Under the pieces are notes generated by a model. The model did no database searches. It was given only the letters and a program-made list of their open reading frames with translations, and was not told the origin of the DNA. Positions 1 through 9,458 of a DNA stretch of 64,000 nucleotides are shown in pieces. The stretch's first letter is position 1. Each line of letters begins with the position of its first letter. This DNA is from Bradyrhizobium sp. CB1650 (lineage in GTDB: Bacteria > Pseudomonadota > Alphaproteobacteria > Rhizobiales > Xanthobacteraceae), in NCBI RefSeq assembly GCF_029761915.1, contig NZ_CP121695.1, positions 7,779,501 through 7,843,500 of the forward strand, in the 5' to 3' direction. The position numbers and the translations under genes are program-made.

Positions 1-957
1 GCGAATGCGATGGAAGCCGTCCGGGAGGGCGTGCAGGAGAAAGCGCCGCATGAACTCACCGGCATCAAGCGTCATCACCTTGGCTTTGCTATTCTGCCGA
101 TAGTCCTTCCAGGAAAAGCTCACCTTACCATCGGCGAGCGAGATCAGCCGGCTGTTGGCGATGGCGACGCGATGCGTATAGCGGCCGAGATAAGCCAGCA
201 CCTGTTCGGGCCCGCCGAATGGCGGCTTGGCGTAGACGACCCAGTTGGTCCGTCGGAGCTGATCGAGCCGCTGGGTGAACGCGGCCGGATCGGCGAGGTG
301 GGCGAGATCAGCAAAAAAGCCTAACTGGCCAGCCGCGAAGGCAGCTTGCAGCTCTTGCAGAAACAGGCGGCGGAATAGCCGGGAGAGGACGCGGACCGGC
401 AGGAAGAAGCCAGGCCGGCAAGCGATCCAGCGTGTGCCGTCGAGCGAAGGTCCACCACCAGGCACGACACAGTGGACATGCGGATGGTATTGCAGAGTCT
501 GGCCCCAGCTATGGAGGACGGCAGTCACGCCGAGCTGGGCACCGAGATGCTTGGGATCGGCCGCGATGGTGGTGAGCGTCTCCGCCGCGCAGCGGAACAG
601 GATGGCATAGACCACCGCCTTGTTCTGGAAAGCAATCTCTCTGGCCGGCGCCGGCAAGGTGAAGACGACGTGGAAGTATGGCACGGGAAGGAGTTCGGCC
701 TGCCGCTCGGCAAGCCATTGCGCGCGCGCCGCGCCCTGGCACTTCGGACAGTGCCGACTGCGACAGGAGTTGTAGGCGATGCGCGTCGCGCCGCAGTCGT
801 CGCATTGCTCGACATGGCCGCCGAGCACCGCCGTCCGGCACGCGGTGATGGCGCCCATCACGCGTCGCTCGACGCGGCCGAGATGGCCGGCATGCGCCAG
901 TCGAAAAGCTTCGCCGTGGCGGCGGAATATGTCCGCCACCTCCAAAGCCGGACCCAT
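1..957 (-). CDS. IS91-family transposase (partial, runs off left edge)
   Basis: Reading the minus strand from the ATG at 957 gives an open frame of about 318 residues that continues past base 1. It starts MGPALEVADIFRRHGEAFRL and carries the N-terminal zinc-binding cluster of IS91 transposases (CDDCG at about residue 50, then the CRSRHCPKC block), followed by the HPHVHC motif and a YLGRYTHRVAIANSR segment that contains the catalytic tyrosine region of these rolling-circle (HUH) enzymes. It would nick one strand at the element end during transposition. The companion tyrosine recombinase ends 8 bases upstream (966), the usual recombinase-transposase pairing for this IS91 subgroup. No lesion is visible in the part present; the C-terminus is outside the window. 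Confidence 0.88.
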   Translation of the reverse strand, partial: MGPALEVADIFRRHGEAFRLAHAGHLGRVERRVMGAITACRTAVLGGHVEQCDDCGATRIAYNSCRSRHCPKCQGAARAQWLAERQAELLPVPYFHVVFTLPAPAREIAFQNKAVVYAILFRCAAETLTTIAADPKHLGAQLGVTAVLHSWGQTLQYHPHVHCVVPGGGPSLDGTRWIACRPGFFLPVRVLSRLFRRLFLQELQAAFAAGQLGFFADLAHLADPAAFTQRLDQLRRTNWVVYAKPPFGGPEQVLAYLGRYTHRVAIANSRLISLADGKVSFSWKDYRQNSKAKVMTLDAGEFMRRFLLHALPDGFHRIR

Positions 958-965
958 GATCCCGG

Positions 966-1280
966 TCAGCTGGGCGGAACGATCTCCAATCGCAGCCGGT
1001 CAAGCGGACTCGGGGTCTGGCTGATCGTTTTGGTGGCGACTTGGGCGTAGCGTGCCGTGCTTTGCAAGCTGGCATGGCCGAGCAGCACCTGGATGACACG
1101 AATGTCGGCGCCGTTCTCCAGAAGATGGGTCGCAAAACTGTGCCGTAGTGTGTGCACCGTCACGCGCTTGTTCAGACCGGCTGCGATGTAGGCCGAGCGA
1201 CACGCGGCGTGCAGCACCGTCGCATCAAGCGGCCGCTCACTGTCGCGGCCAGGAAATAGCCAGCGTGTCGGTCGGGTTAG
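966..1280 (-). pseudogene. Tyrosine recombinase of the IS91 unit, C-terminal part
   Basis: The frame ends at 966 and encodes the catalytic half of a phage-type integrase: [15 protein letters not shown] (box II His-x-x-Arg) and [15 protein letters not shown] (His and the nucleophilic Tyr). The N-terminal half lies at 5674-6218 on the same strand. The two parts are separated by an IS1380-like element (1281-5669) flanked by the 4-base duplication TTAG (1277-1280 and 5670-5673). Deleting the element and one TTAG copy joins the parts in frame through W-R-L-T-R-P-T-R-W, giving about 286 residues if the single-base loss in the N-terminal part is also restored. Confidence 0.9.
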
Positions 1281-2635
1281 CCCGCATTTCTCACAGTGTT
1301 GAGGCGCATCGGGGCGCGAATCAGCGAAAGTTCTTTTGCGAGAAGGACTTTGCGATGATTCAAGGAATGCCCCGATGCCGACAGAGTGTAGCGCAGAACG
1401 GTTTGATTTTGGAGTGGTGGAAGGCCGGGCTGTGGAAGCGGCCTTTGATGCTGGGCTGGTGACGTCGGATGCTGGAGCGCTGCTTCTGGGCGCCACCGAT
1501 CGAGCGATCGATCTGGTGGGGCGCTTTGCAGCTTGCTTTCGCGATCATCGCCGCGCGGACCTGATCGAGCATGCGGTCGAGACGTTGATCGGACAGCGGG
1601 TGTTTGGCATTGCGCTCGGCTACGAAGATCTCAACGACCATGATGAACTGCGGCACGATCCGCTGATGGCGGTGCTGGCGGGCAAGCTTGCGGCCCGGCG
1701 GCAGGACTGCGCACCGGTGGCCGGCAAGTCGACGCTGAACCGGTTGGAGCTGAGCCGCAGCGAGCCTTCGCGCTATCACAAGATCGCCTATGACGCGGCG
1801 GCGATCGAGGCGCTGCCGGTGACGCTGTTCCTGGAGGCCCACAAGCGACCGCCGGCGCAGATCATCCTCGATCTTGATGCCACCGACGACCCGCTACACG
1901 GCCATCAGGAGGGACGCTTCTTCCACGGCTACTAGGACTGCTACTGCTATCTGCCGCTGTACGTGTTCTGTGGCCGGCATCTGTCGGCAGCCAAGCTGCG
2001 GCCCTCCGATATCGACGCCAGCGCGGGCAGCGTCGCGGAGGTCGAGCGGATTGTCCGGCAGATCCGCGCCCGCTGGCCGTTCGTGCGCATCCTGCTGCGG
2101 GCGGACTCAGGCTTTGCGCGCGAGGCGCTGATGGCGTGGTGCGAGCAGAACCGCGTGGATTACCTGTTCGGGCTCGCCCGCAACACGCGCCTGGTCGCCA
2201 TGATCGAAGAGGAGCTTGCCACGGCTCGCGCTGCGGCCGAGAAGACCGGCCGACCGGCGCGCCGCTTCAAGGACTTCCAATGGAGCACGCTCGGCACCTG
2301 GAGCCGAAGGCGCCGCGTCGTCGCCAAGGCGGAGTGGACCAAAGGCGAAGCCAATCCGCGCTTCGTCGTGACCTCGCTCAAGCGGGCCGAGGCGGGCGCG
2401 CGGCAGCTCTACGAAGACATTTACTGCGCCCGCGGCGACATGGAAAACCGCATCAAGGAGTGCCAGCTCGACCTCTATGCGGATTCCGGTCGATGTCGCC
2501 GGGGATTCCGAGATGATCTCGCCCACCATTCCGATTTGAAGTCGCCCACCATTCCGGGATGATGTCGCCCGGGTGACGAGGCCTCTTCTGGCTCCCATAG
2601 GGTCAACCCTTTCGGCTTTGCGAAGGGGACCCTGG

Positions 2636-4190
2636 ATGCCGACGGAGAGGCTTGCGATGCGCCGCGTGCGCGATGTGATCAGAATGAAGGCGGCCGGGCT
2701 GCCGAGCCGCGAGATTGCGCGACGGGTGGGCGCGGCGCCCTCGACGGTACGGCTGGCGATCCGGCGGTTCGAGGCCGCGGGTCTGAGCTGGCCGTTGCCG
2801 GACGACGTCACCGACACGGTTCTGGAACTCCGCCTATTCGCGAAGACCGGCAATGGCAACCGGCAGGGTCACCGCCGCATCGCCGAGCCCGACTGGGCGA
2901 CCGTGCACCGGGAGCTCAAACGCAAGCACGTGACGCTGTCGATCTTGTGGGAGGAGTATATCGCCGCCGAGCCCGGCGGATACCGATACTCGCGCTTCTG
3001 TGAGCTCTACCGCGCCTGGGAGGGCCGTCTGTCGGTGACGATGCGCCAGGCCCATGCGGCCGGCGACAAGTTGTTCGTCGACTATGCCGGCGATGGCGTG
3101 CCGGTCGTGGTCGATCGCCTCACCGGTGAGCGCAGGAAGGCGCAGATCTTCGTCGCCGTGCTCGGCGCATCGAGCTTCACCTACGCGCAGGCGACGTGGA
3201 CGCAGGGGCTCGCCGACTGGATCAGCGCCCATGTTGGCGCCTTCGCGGCGATCGACGGCGTCCCGGCGCTGCTGGTGCCGGACAACACCAAGGTCGCGGT
3301 CATCAAGGCGAGCCTGTACGACCCGCAGATCAATCGTACCTATGCGGAGATGGCGGCACACTACGGCACCGCCATCTTGCCGGCGCGGCCGCGCAAGCCG
3401 CGCGACAAGGCCAAGGTCGAGCAGGCCGTCCTCATCGTCGAGCGCTGGCTGCTCGGCGGCCTGCGCCATCGCACCTTCTACAGCCTGGCCGAGGTCAATG
3501 CGGCGATCGGCGAACTGCTCACCAGACTCAACGAGGAGCGGCCGATCCGGCGGCTCGGCGTGACACGCCGTAGGCTGCTCGAGGAGGTCGACCGGCCGGC
3601 ACTCAAGCCGTTGCCGGCGTCCCCCTACGTGCTCGCCGAGTGGCGTATCCGCCGTGTCAGTCTCGATTACCACGTCGAGGTGGAGAAGCATTACTACAGC
3701 GTCCCCCCTTCCCTTCGCCCGCGCCGAGGTCGAGGTGCGGTTCACGGCCCGCACCGTCGAGATCTTCCACAAGGGCGAGCGCATCGCCGCGCATCAGCGC
3801 ATGAGCGGCAATCACAAGCACACCACCGTGCCGGAGCACATGGCCTCCAGCCATCGGCGCTACGCCGGCTGGACCATCGCACGTATCCGCCAGGATGCCG
3901 CCGCCATTGGGCCGGCGACCCGCGCGTTGTGCGACCTCATTCTCGACGAGCGCTCGCACCCCGAGCAGGGATTCCACGCCTGCCTCGGTATCCTCAGGCT
4001 CGCCGCCTCCTATGGGTGCGAACGGCTGGACGCCGCGGCGGCGCGGGCGATCGACATCGGCGCACGCACCTATGGCTCGGTCAAGTCAATCCTCGCCAAC
4101 AATCTCGATCGGCGTCCTGCTCACCAGCGCTCCGCGGACGATGCGCCGATCCTGCATGCCAACATCCGCGGACCGCGCTACTACAATTAG
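2636..4190 (+). pseudogene. istA: IstA transposase of IS21 copy 1, one frameshift
   Basis: Start chosen at the ATG at 2636 ([18 protein letters not shown]), matching the start in the related copy at 52653. The protein has the N-terminal helix-turn-helix ([20 protein letters not shown]) and the DDE core, with the first Asp in [12 protein letters not shown] and the second in [11 protein letters not shown]. At a run of six C around 3702-3710 the frame slips by one base; the correct continuation ([20 protein letters not shown]) is in the next frame and ends with RGPRYYN and a stop at 4190. Restored length is about 517 residues. The slipped frame happens to read on into istB. Confidence 0.9.
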
Positions 4191-4201
4191 GAGATCATCC
4201 C

Positions 4202-4944
4202 TTGCTCACCCATCCGACCTTCGACCGCCTCAACGCCCTCGGCCTCCACGGCATGGCCAAGGCCTTCGCCGACATCGAAGCCACCGGCGAGGCCAACGGT
4301 CTTGGCCACGCCGAATGGCTCGCACTGCTGCTCGAACGTGAAGCCTCGCTGCGCCACGACAAGCGGCTCGCCACACGCCTGCGCTATGCCAAGCTGCGCC
4401 AGCAGGCGTGCGTCGAGGACATCGACTACCGCACCCCGCGCGGTCTCGACCGCCCGCTGTTCGCCGGCCTCGTCGAGGGCCGCTGGATCGACGATCACGT
4501 CAATCTCCTGATCTGCGGTCCGGCCGGCGTCGGCAAGAGCTGGCTCGCCTCTGCGCTCGGCCACAAGGCCTGTCGCGACAATCGCTCCGTGCTCTATCAG
4601 CGCGTCCCGCGCCTGTTCGACGACCTGGCGCTCGCCCGCGGCGATGGCCGCCATCCACGCCTGTTGCGCGCCCTTGGCCGCGTCGATCTGCTGATCCTCG
4701 ATGACTGGGGCCTCGCCCCGCTCGATGCCGGCGCCCGCCACGATCTCCTGGAGATCCTGGAGGATCGTTACGGCCGACGTTCCACCCTCGTCACCAGCCA
4801 ACTCCCGTGGACACATGGCACGTGCTGATTGGAGATCCGACTTACGCCGATGCCGTGCTCGATCGCCTCGTCCACAACGCCCATCGGCTCGACCTCACCG
4901 GCGAGAGCCTGCGCCGAACCCCGTCATCCGTCAGAAAGACCTGA
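4202..4944 (+). pseudogene. istB: IstB ATPase of IS21 copy 1, one frameshift
   Basis: The start is a TTG at 4202 ([20 protein letters not shown]), 11 bases after the istA stop. It is a DnaA/IstB-type AAA ATPase that helps IstA. Walker A is intact ([10 protein letters not shown], about residues 103-112) and Walker B is [10 protein letters not shown]. One base is missing near 4815 in the sequence encoding [17 protein letters not shown], so the frame stops at 4828; the correct frame continues with [20 protein letters not shown] to the stop at 4944, giving 247 residues when repaired. Confidence 0.88.
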
Positions 4945-5673
4945 GCCCGTGGCGCTGTGGACATGCCGCTGCGCTTGGACAACGCAATCGCGTTGCCCAC
5001 ATGCCCACAGCAACTGCAGAAGAAGAAAGCAGGTTCAAGTTGCGATTCCAGATTGACCACGCAGCTTGACCGATGCCAGAAAACCAATCGGCCAGAAAGC
5101 CTCGCCACTGGGCGATATCAAATCGGAAAGGTGGGCGACATCGTCTCGGAATCGGTGGGCGACTTCATATCGGTACGCCTGGGCGACTTCGTCGGAATCC
5201 GCACCTCTATGCCGACCGGACGTCGGCGGCGACCATGCGCGCCAACCAACTGCGGCTGTGGTTCGCCGCGATGGCCTATGTGCTGATCTGTGCTCTGCGG
5301 CGTATCGGCCTTGCCGAAACCACTCTTGCCGACGCCACCTGTGGCACCATCCGCCTCAAGCTCCTCAAGATCGGCGCACTGGTGCGCATCAGCGTCCGCC
5401 GCATCAAAATCGCCATGGCCTCCGCCTGCCCAGCCGCCCAGGAATGGGGACACGTGGCCCGCCGCCTGGCCGAAACCGCCAAGGCGCGCGCCGCGCCCGC
5501 CTGACACGCGAAGCTGCGACGCGCTCAATCGGCGGCATCACCAACAAGGTTCAACGGAGACACTCAAAGCCAAATCGCCACCCGCGCCTCCAGCGCCACG
5601 GCTCCTCATCGCCTTCACCAGACCCTCTATCCTCCGTCGCACAGCTATTGGCCGTGTGAGAAATGCGGGTTAG

Positions 5674-6218
5674 CCGCCAATAGGCCCGCAGAATCTTCAG
5701 AAGCTGCGGCGAGAGCATGACGTAACGGTCTCTGCCGCCTTTGCCTTGTTCGACCCGGATCACCATCCGCTGGCTGTCGATATCCGCGATCTTGAGGAAA
5801 ACCACCTCCGATACGCGTAAACCGGTGGCATAGACTGTCGTCAACGCTATGCGGCTCTTTAGGCTCGGGATCGCCTCCAGAAAGCTCACCACCTCGTCGG
5901 CACTCAGCACGACCGGCAGCTTGCGTGGCTCCCGCGCGTAGGCGATGCGCTCCGGCATCGTGCTGTGGCCGAGCGTGACCCGTAGAAGAATCGCAACGCA
6001 CAGACGATCTGGTTCAGGGCAGGCCATGAGATCCCCGTCGCCACCAGATGAACCTGGAACGCGTGAACGTCCTCCAAGCCCAAATGGTCGGGTGATCGGC
6101 CAAAATATCGGCTGAACTTCGATACCGCGTTGAGATATGATCGTTGCGTCGCCGGCGACAAATTGCGGACCGTCATGTCCTCGATCATGCGTCGGCGGAG
6201 AGGGCTCAGCTGGGCCAT
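5674..6218 (-). pseudogene. Tyrosine recombinase of the IS91 unit, N-terminal part
   Basis: Starts at the ATG at 6218 (MAQLSPLRRRMIEDMTVRNL) and encodes the SAM-like core-binding domain and the first catalytic arginine (VYATGLRVSEVVFLKIADID). It is the missing half of the recombinase at 966-1280. A single G is missing in a GGG run near 5985, between CALRFFYG and VTLGHSTMPER, so it was already frameshifted or was damaged after the IS1380 insertion. Summing both halves plus this one base gives 861 bases, exactly divisible by three, which supports this as the only point lesion. Confidence 0.88.
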
Positions 6219-6224
6219 CGAAAA

Positions 6225-6278
6225 CCTCCTGTCTGAAGGGTTGGGCTCTGAAAACCCTCGATCCTCTCAGACAGGAGG
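6225..6278. repeat. Inverted repeat upstream of the IS91-unit recombinase
   Basis: CCTCCTGTCTGA at 6225-6236 is repeated inverted as TCAGACAGGAGG at 6267-6278, with a 30-base loop that itself contains GGGTT and AACCC. It sits 7 bases before the recombinase start, so it could be an operator, an attenuating hairpin or the terminal structure of the IS91 element. The sequence cannot separate these. Confidence 0.6.
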
Positions 6279-6367
6279 CGGCCGTTACCACCTCTCCTCA
6301 AATGCCGCGCCAGCGGCTTCGTTCAATCCTATAAACGCGACAAAATCAGCAATCTGCCAAAGTAGTG

Positions 6368-6562
6368 CTAGATCACCGGCACTCGATCAAACCAAGGTCG
6401 CGCGGTCTCCAATTCTGCGGCTAGAGCTAACAATGTCGCCTCCTCCCCATACCGGCCCGCGAAGTGCACACCGATCGGCAAGCCACAGTCCGTCCAATGC
6501 AAAGGCACTGCCATCGCTGGGGTTCCGGCAGCATTGTGTAGAGGTGTGACGCCCATGTATTG
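6368..6562 (-). pseudogene. Amidase, C-terminal part cut off by IS30
   Basis: The frame ends at 6368 and encodes the C-terminal end of an amidase-signature enzyme: YMGVTPLHNAAGTPAMAVPL, then GLPIGVHFAGRYGEEATLL. This is where the family has its conserved LHW..GLPIGVQ segment. The rest of the gene is at 8019-9254 on the same strand, on the other side of the IS30 element. Confidence 0.85.
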
Positions 6563-6565
6563 GGC

Positions 6566-8018
6566 GGATTCAAACGGTCGTCGCAACACCAATTGTTTTC
6601 ACTCATGACAGTAATTCGTCAAGCGCTTCTGCCGGCGTTTTCCAGCCCAGTGTCTTTCTCGGTCGGGCGTTGAGGGCCGCTGCTACAGCGGATATCTCGT
6701 CGGCGCTGTGGATGCTCAGGTCTGTACCTTTCGGAAAGTACTGCCGCAGCAACCCATTGGTGTTCTCGTTAGTGCCGCGCTGCCAAGGGCTTTGCGGGTC
6801 GCAGAAGTAGACTTGGATGCCCACATCGATCTTTAGGCGGTCGTGCTGAGCCATTTCGGCTCCTTGATCCCAAGTCAGCGTGCGACGTAGTTCTTCGGGC
6901 AAAGTGATGATGGTGCGCGTGATCGCGTCGCGCACGGCTTCGGCCCCATGTCCCGCGAGGGCGGGCCCGTTCTTCGCGCGCGGAGCTTCGCCATGCCCCG
7001 CTAACCGGGGAAGGTGCAATAGCATTGTGAAGCGCGTGGTGCGTTCGACCAACGTGCCGATCGCCGAGCTGCCAAGACCGAGGATGAGGTCTCCCTCCCA
7101 ATGTCCCGGCACGGCTCGATCGGCCGCTTCAGCGGGGCGCTCACTGATCATGATCTCCGGCGAGACAAAGCCCTTGCCCCGCCTGCGTACGCGCCCCTGG
7201 GCACGCGCAACACGCGTCCGGTTCGCAAGCAGGCCGTCAGTTCTCTGCGTAGTACACCGCGGCCCTGAACGAAGAGAGCCTGATAGATGGCTTCGTGGCT
7301 GATGCGCATCGTCTTGTCGTCCGGGAAGTCGATCGGCAAGCGTCGGGCAATCTGCTCAGGGCTCCATGCTTTGGCCCATCGTCGATCCTTTCGCCGGCCA
7401 TGCCGGCGGCCGTTCCACCGAACGGTGGGGCCAGCAATACAAGCTCCGCTCGGGGCCACAACACTGCCGGCAAGTCTCTCCTCCACATATGTGCGCAAGG
7501 CTGCGTTCGGCGCAAGCTTGGTCGGCTTGGGCCGGCGGGCAGATCGGTCTGCATGCCATTGGGCAGTTGTTGCTCGATAATCTAACCCGCCGCCGCGGGT
7601 GGCCGCGTTCCGCCGCAATTCACGGGAAACCGTCGAAGCGGCCCGCCCCAAGCGGCGCCCAATCTCCCGTATGGAATGGCCCTGCACCTTTAAAAGGGCG
7701 ATTTCCTCGCGCTCAGCCAATGAAAGGTAGCGCCCGGAGAGAGGCTTGGCCGAAGATCTGAACATCGCTGGTGGCATGCCGCCTGCCTTTCGGAACAATC
7801 TGCTTCCGACAGGTTGCGATAATCCGGCCTCAAACGCAGCATCTTCGCTGCTCTGCCCTGTGGCAATCGCCTTCCAAAATCTATTCTGTTCATCGCGTCC
7901 GGCCGCAGACGGCCGGCCGGGCGATGGCAATGGCGCTCGTCCTGACCGCGCCGAACGTCGACTTACAACTTTCATCGCAACCTCCAACTTCAGGGTGTTG
8001 CGACGACCGTTTGAATCC
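6566..8018 (-). mobile_element. IS30-family element inserted in an amidase gene
   Basis: Near-perfect inverted repeats of about 25 bases, beginning GGATTCAAACGGTCGTCGCA, lie at 6566-6590 and 7994-8018. The flanks share GC on both sides, the largest direct duplication I can see. The length of about 1.45 kb and a single transposase gene fit the family. The insertion splits the amidase between about residues 411 and 412. Confidence 0.82.
6603..7975 (-). pseudogene. IS30-family transposase, frameshifted
   Basis: Start at the ATG at 7975 (MKVVSRRSARSGRAPLPSPG). The first part has the IS30 helix-turn-helix (YLSLAEREEIALLKVQGHSI, then EIGRRLGRAASTVSRELRRN). The second part is in another frame from about 7170 and carries the DDE core: HWEGDLILG (Asp), LTWDQGAEMAQH (Asp) and QRGTNENTNGLLRQYFPKG (Glu). 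The frame breaks near 7165-7195. Both halves are otherwise well conserved, so the lesion is probably recent. Confidence 0.85.
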
Positions 8019-9254
8019 GCCTTCGATCGTCCGATCAGTATGCAGTTTAACGTCTCCACTCATGTCGAAGTATCCGAGTTTTTTTGGGGGGCCACACGCC
8101 GCAGACAAGATCACATCATATTTCCCGAGGAAATCTGCCAGCTTCCGGCCAGCCGCATGAGCCACCGCTATGGCTTCGACATAGTCGACCGCGGTGATAC
8201 TGAGCCCGCGCTGGTAAGCCGCCCATGTGACGGGTTCCATATCATTGGGACTTGGCTCTCGGCCGAGAGCTTTCCATCGAGCGTCGCAAACGCGTGCAAT
8301 GTTGGCGGCCGAGATTCTGCGGTTCATGGGGTACAGCTCGGCGAGGTCGATTTTGGGGCTGTCTTCCTCGATGACATGTCCTAAATCGGCGCAAAGCTTT
8401 GCAGCGCTTTCAACGGCTTTATAGCACTCGGGATCGAGCTTGGCGTCTCGATGATCCTTTAGCATGAGCGCGATTTTGAGCTTGGGCGCCCTTCGCTTTG
8501 TGGCGCTCAGGAAGCTGCCCTGGGGCACCGGTACAGTGTAGGGATCGCCCGGCTCAGAGCCTGCTGTGCAATCGAGTATAAGGGCAGAATCGCGCACGCT
8601 TCGGCTAATCACGTGGATCGTCGAGAGACCACCCCAGCCCTCGCCAGCATCTGGCGCCATTGAGACGCGTCCTCGCGAGGGCTTGAGGCCGAAAAGGCCG
8701 CAGTGTGCCGCCGGCATCCGAATAGAGCCGCCGCCGTCTGTCGCGTGCGCAACAGGCAGAATCCCGGCTGAAACTGCCGCCGCCGCTCCACCAGAGGACC
8801 CGCCGGGAGAAAACTCAAGATTCCAAGGATTACGGCAAGGTCCATACAGAAGCGGTTCGGTACTGGGATTAATCCCGAACTCGGGTGAGGAGCTGCGCCC
8901 CATGATGACTAATCCGGCTTGCTTGCAGCGCTTTACGTATGCCGAATCATGATCAGCAACAAAATCTTTGAATAACCCACTACAGATTGTCGCCGGTTCG
9001 CCGTTCTGGAACGTGCCTAGGCCCAAGTCCTTGATCAGATACGGTACCCCCTTCAGCGGAGCTTCGGCAGGCGCTGCGCTCAGAGCTTTGCGTGCTTGCT
9101 CATATTGCTTGTGCACGATCGCATTGATGAGTGGGTTGACCTGCTCGGCTCGGTCAATGGCGGCGTCCAGCACTTCCTCCGCACTGATCTTTCGCTTTCT
9201 AACGAGCTCCGCTAAACCAATCGCGTCATGTCGACGGTATTCCTCAAACTTCAT
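8019..9254 (-). pseudogene. Amidase (amidase-signature family), N-terminal part
   Basis: Starts at the ATG at 9254 (MKFEEYRRHDAIGLAELVRK). The catalytic triad region is complete: the Lys in GVPYLIKDLG (about residue 74), and the serine-rich loop SPGGSSGGAAAAV with TDGGGSIRMPA supplying the cis-Ser and the nucleophilic Ser. About 411 residues are here and about 65 more at 6368-6562, a normal length of about 475. It would hydrolyse an amide to acid and ammonia; the substrate cannot be read from the sequence. The IS30 insertion removes the last conserved segment, so it is inactive as it stands. It heads the minus-strand catabolic block with the RidA-like gene upstream. Confidence 0.9.
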
Positions 9255-9458
9255 GGTCCGAACATCCTGTGTTTAGCTGCAGTGTGGCACCTTGCGTGAA
9301 GCTCCATCTGTAGATGTAATGGGGGCGCAGCTTCCAAATTGAACACGAAGTGGCTCTGCACTTGGCGAGTGCCGCATGGACAATGCCAATGCTGCTTGGC
9401 CAGACCCCTCCCCTGGTATCCTTCCGAGCTGTGCGTACAGGCGTTGCGCGAAGCGTCG

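Larger units (their letters stand above)
2478..5203 (+). mobile_element. IS21-family element, copy 1
   Basis: The ends read TGCGGATTCCG at 2478 and CGGAATCCGCA at 5203, so the element starts with TG and ends with CA as IS21 members do. The target duplication is CCTCTA. Inside each end lie about three spaced repeats of the type ATTCCGAGATGATCTCGCCC (2490-2575 and 5100-5200), which in this family are the transposase-binding repeats. The element carries istA and istB, each with a frameshift. It is closely related to the copies at 29770-32512 and 50174-52807. Confidence 0.92.
1375..5504 (+). pseudogene. IS1380-family transposase, amber mutation and IS21 insertion
   Basis: The gene reads from the ATG at 1375 ([13 protein letters not shown]). 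It is open to a TAG at 1933-1935, where family members read Tyr-Tyr (HGYYDCYCYLPLYVF); here the second Tyr codon is amber. The same frame then resumes (CYCYLPLYVFCGRHLSAAKL) to about 2477, where IS21 copy 1 is inserted, and continues after 5209 with ADRTSAATMRANQLRLWFAA to the stop at 5504. The DDE-type acidic residues are visible in LDLDATDDPLHG and in RADSGFARE. It would act only on its own element; it is dead twice over. The 6-base duplication CCTCTA (2472-2477, 5204-5209) proves the IS21 hit. Confidence 0.92.
1281..5669 (+). mobile_element. IS1380-like element containing an IS21 insertion
   Basis: Terminal inverted repeats of 15 bases, CCCGCATTTCTCACA at 1281-1295 and its complement at 5655-5669, bound the element. 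The flanking target duplication is TTAG. The element carries one transposase gene, broken by an amber codon and by an IS21 element at 2478-5203. Without the IS21 copy and its 6-base duplication it would be about 1.65 kb, the normal size for this family. Confidence 0.9.

Noticed and set aside
2107..3784. Long open frames opposite istA
   Set aside because: They are mirror frames of a GC-rich coding region, without family features. The same holds for long antisense frames over the other IS21 copies and the IS5-like transposase.
2573..4828. A single 751-residue protein
   Set aside because: It is the N-terminal part of IstA, an out-of-frame middle and IstB joined by a frameshift; the correct IstA end is in another frame to 4190.
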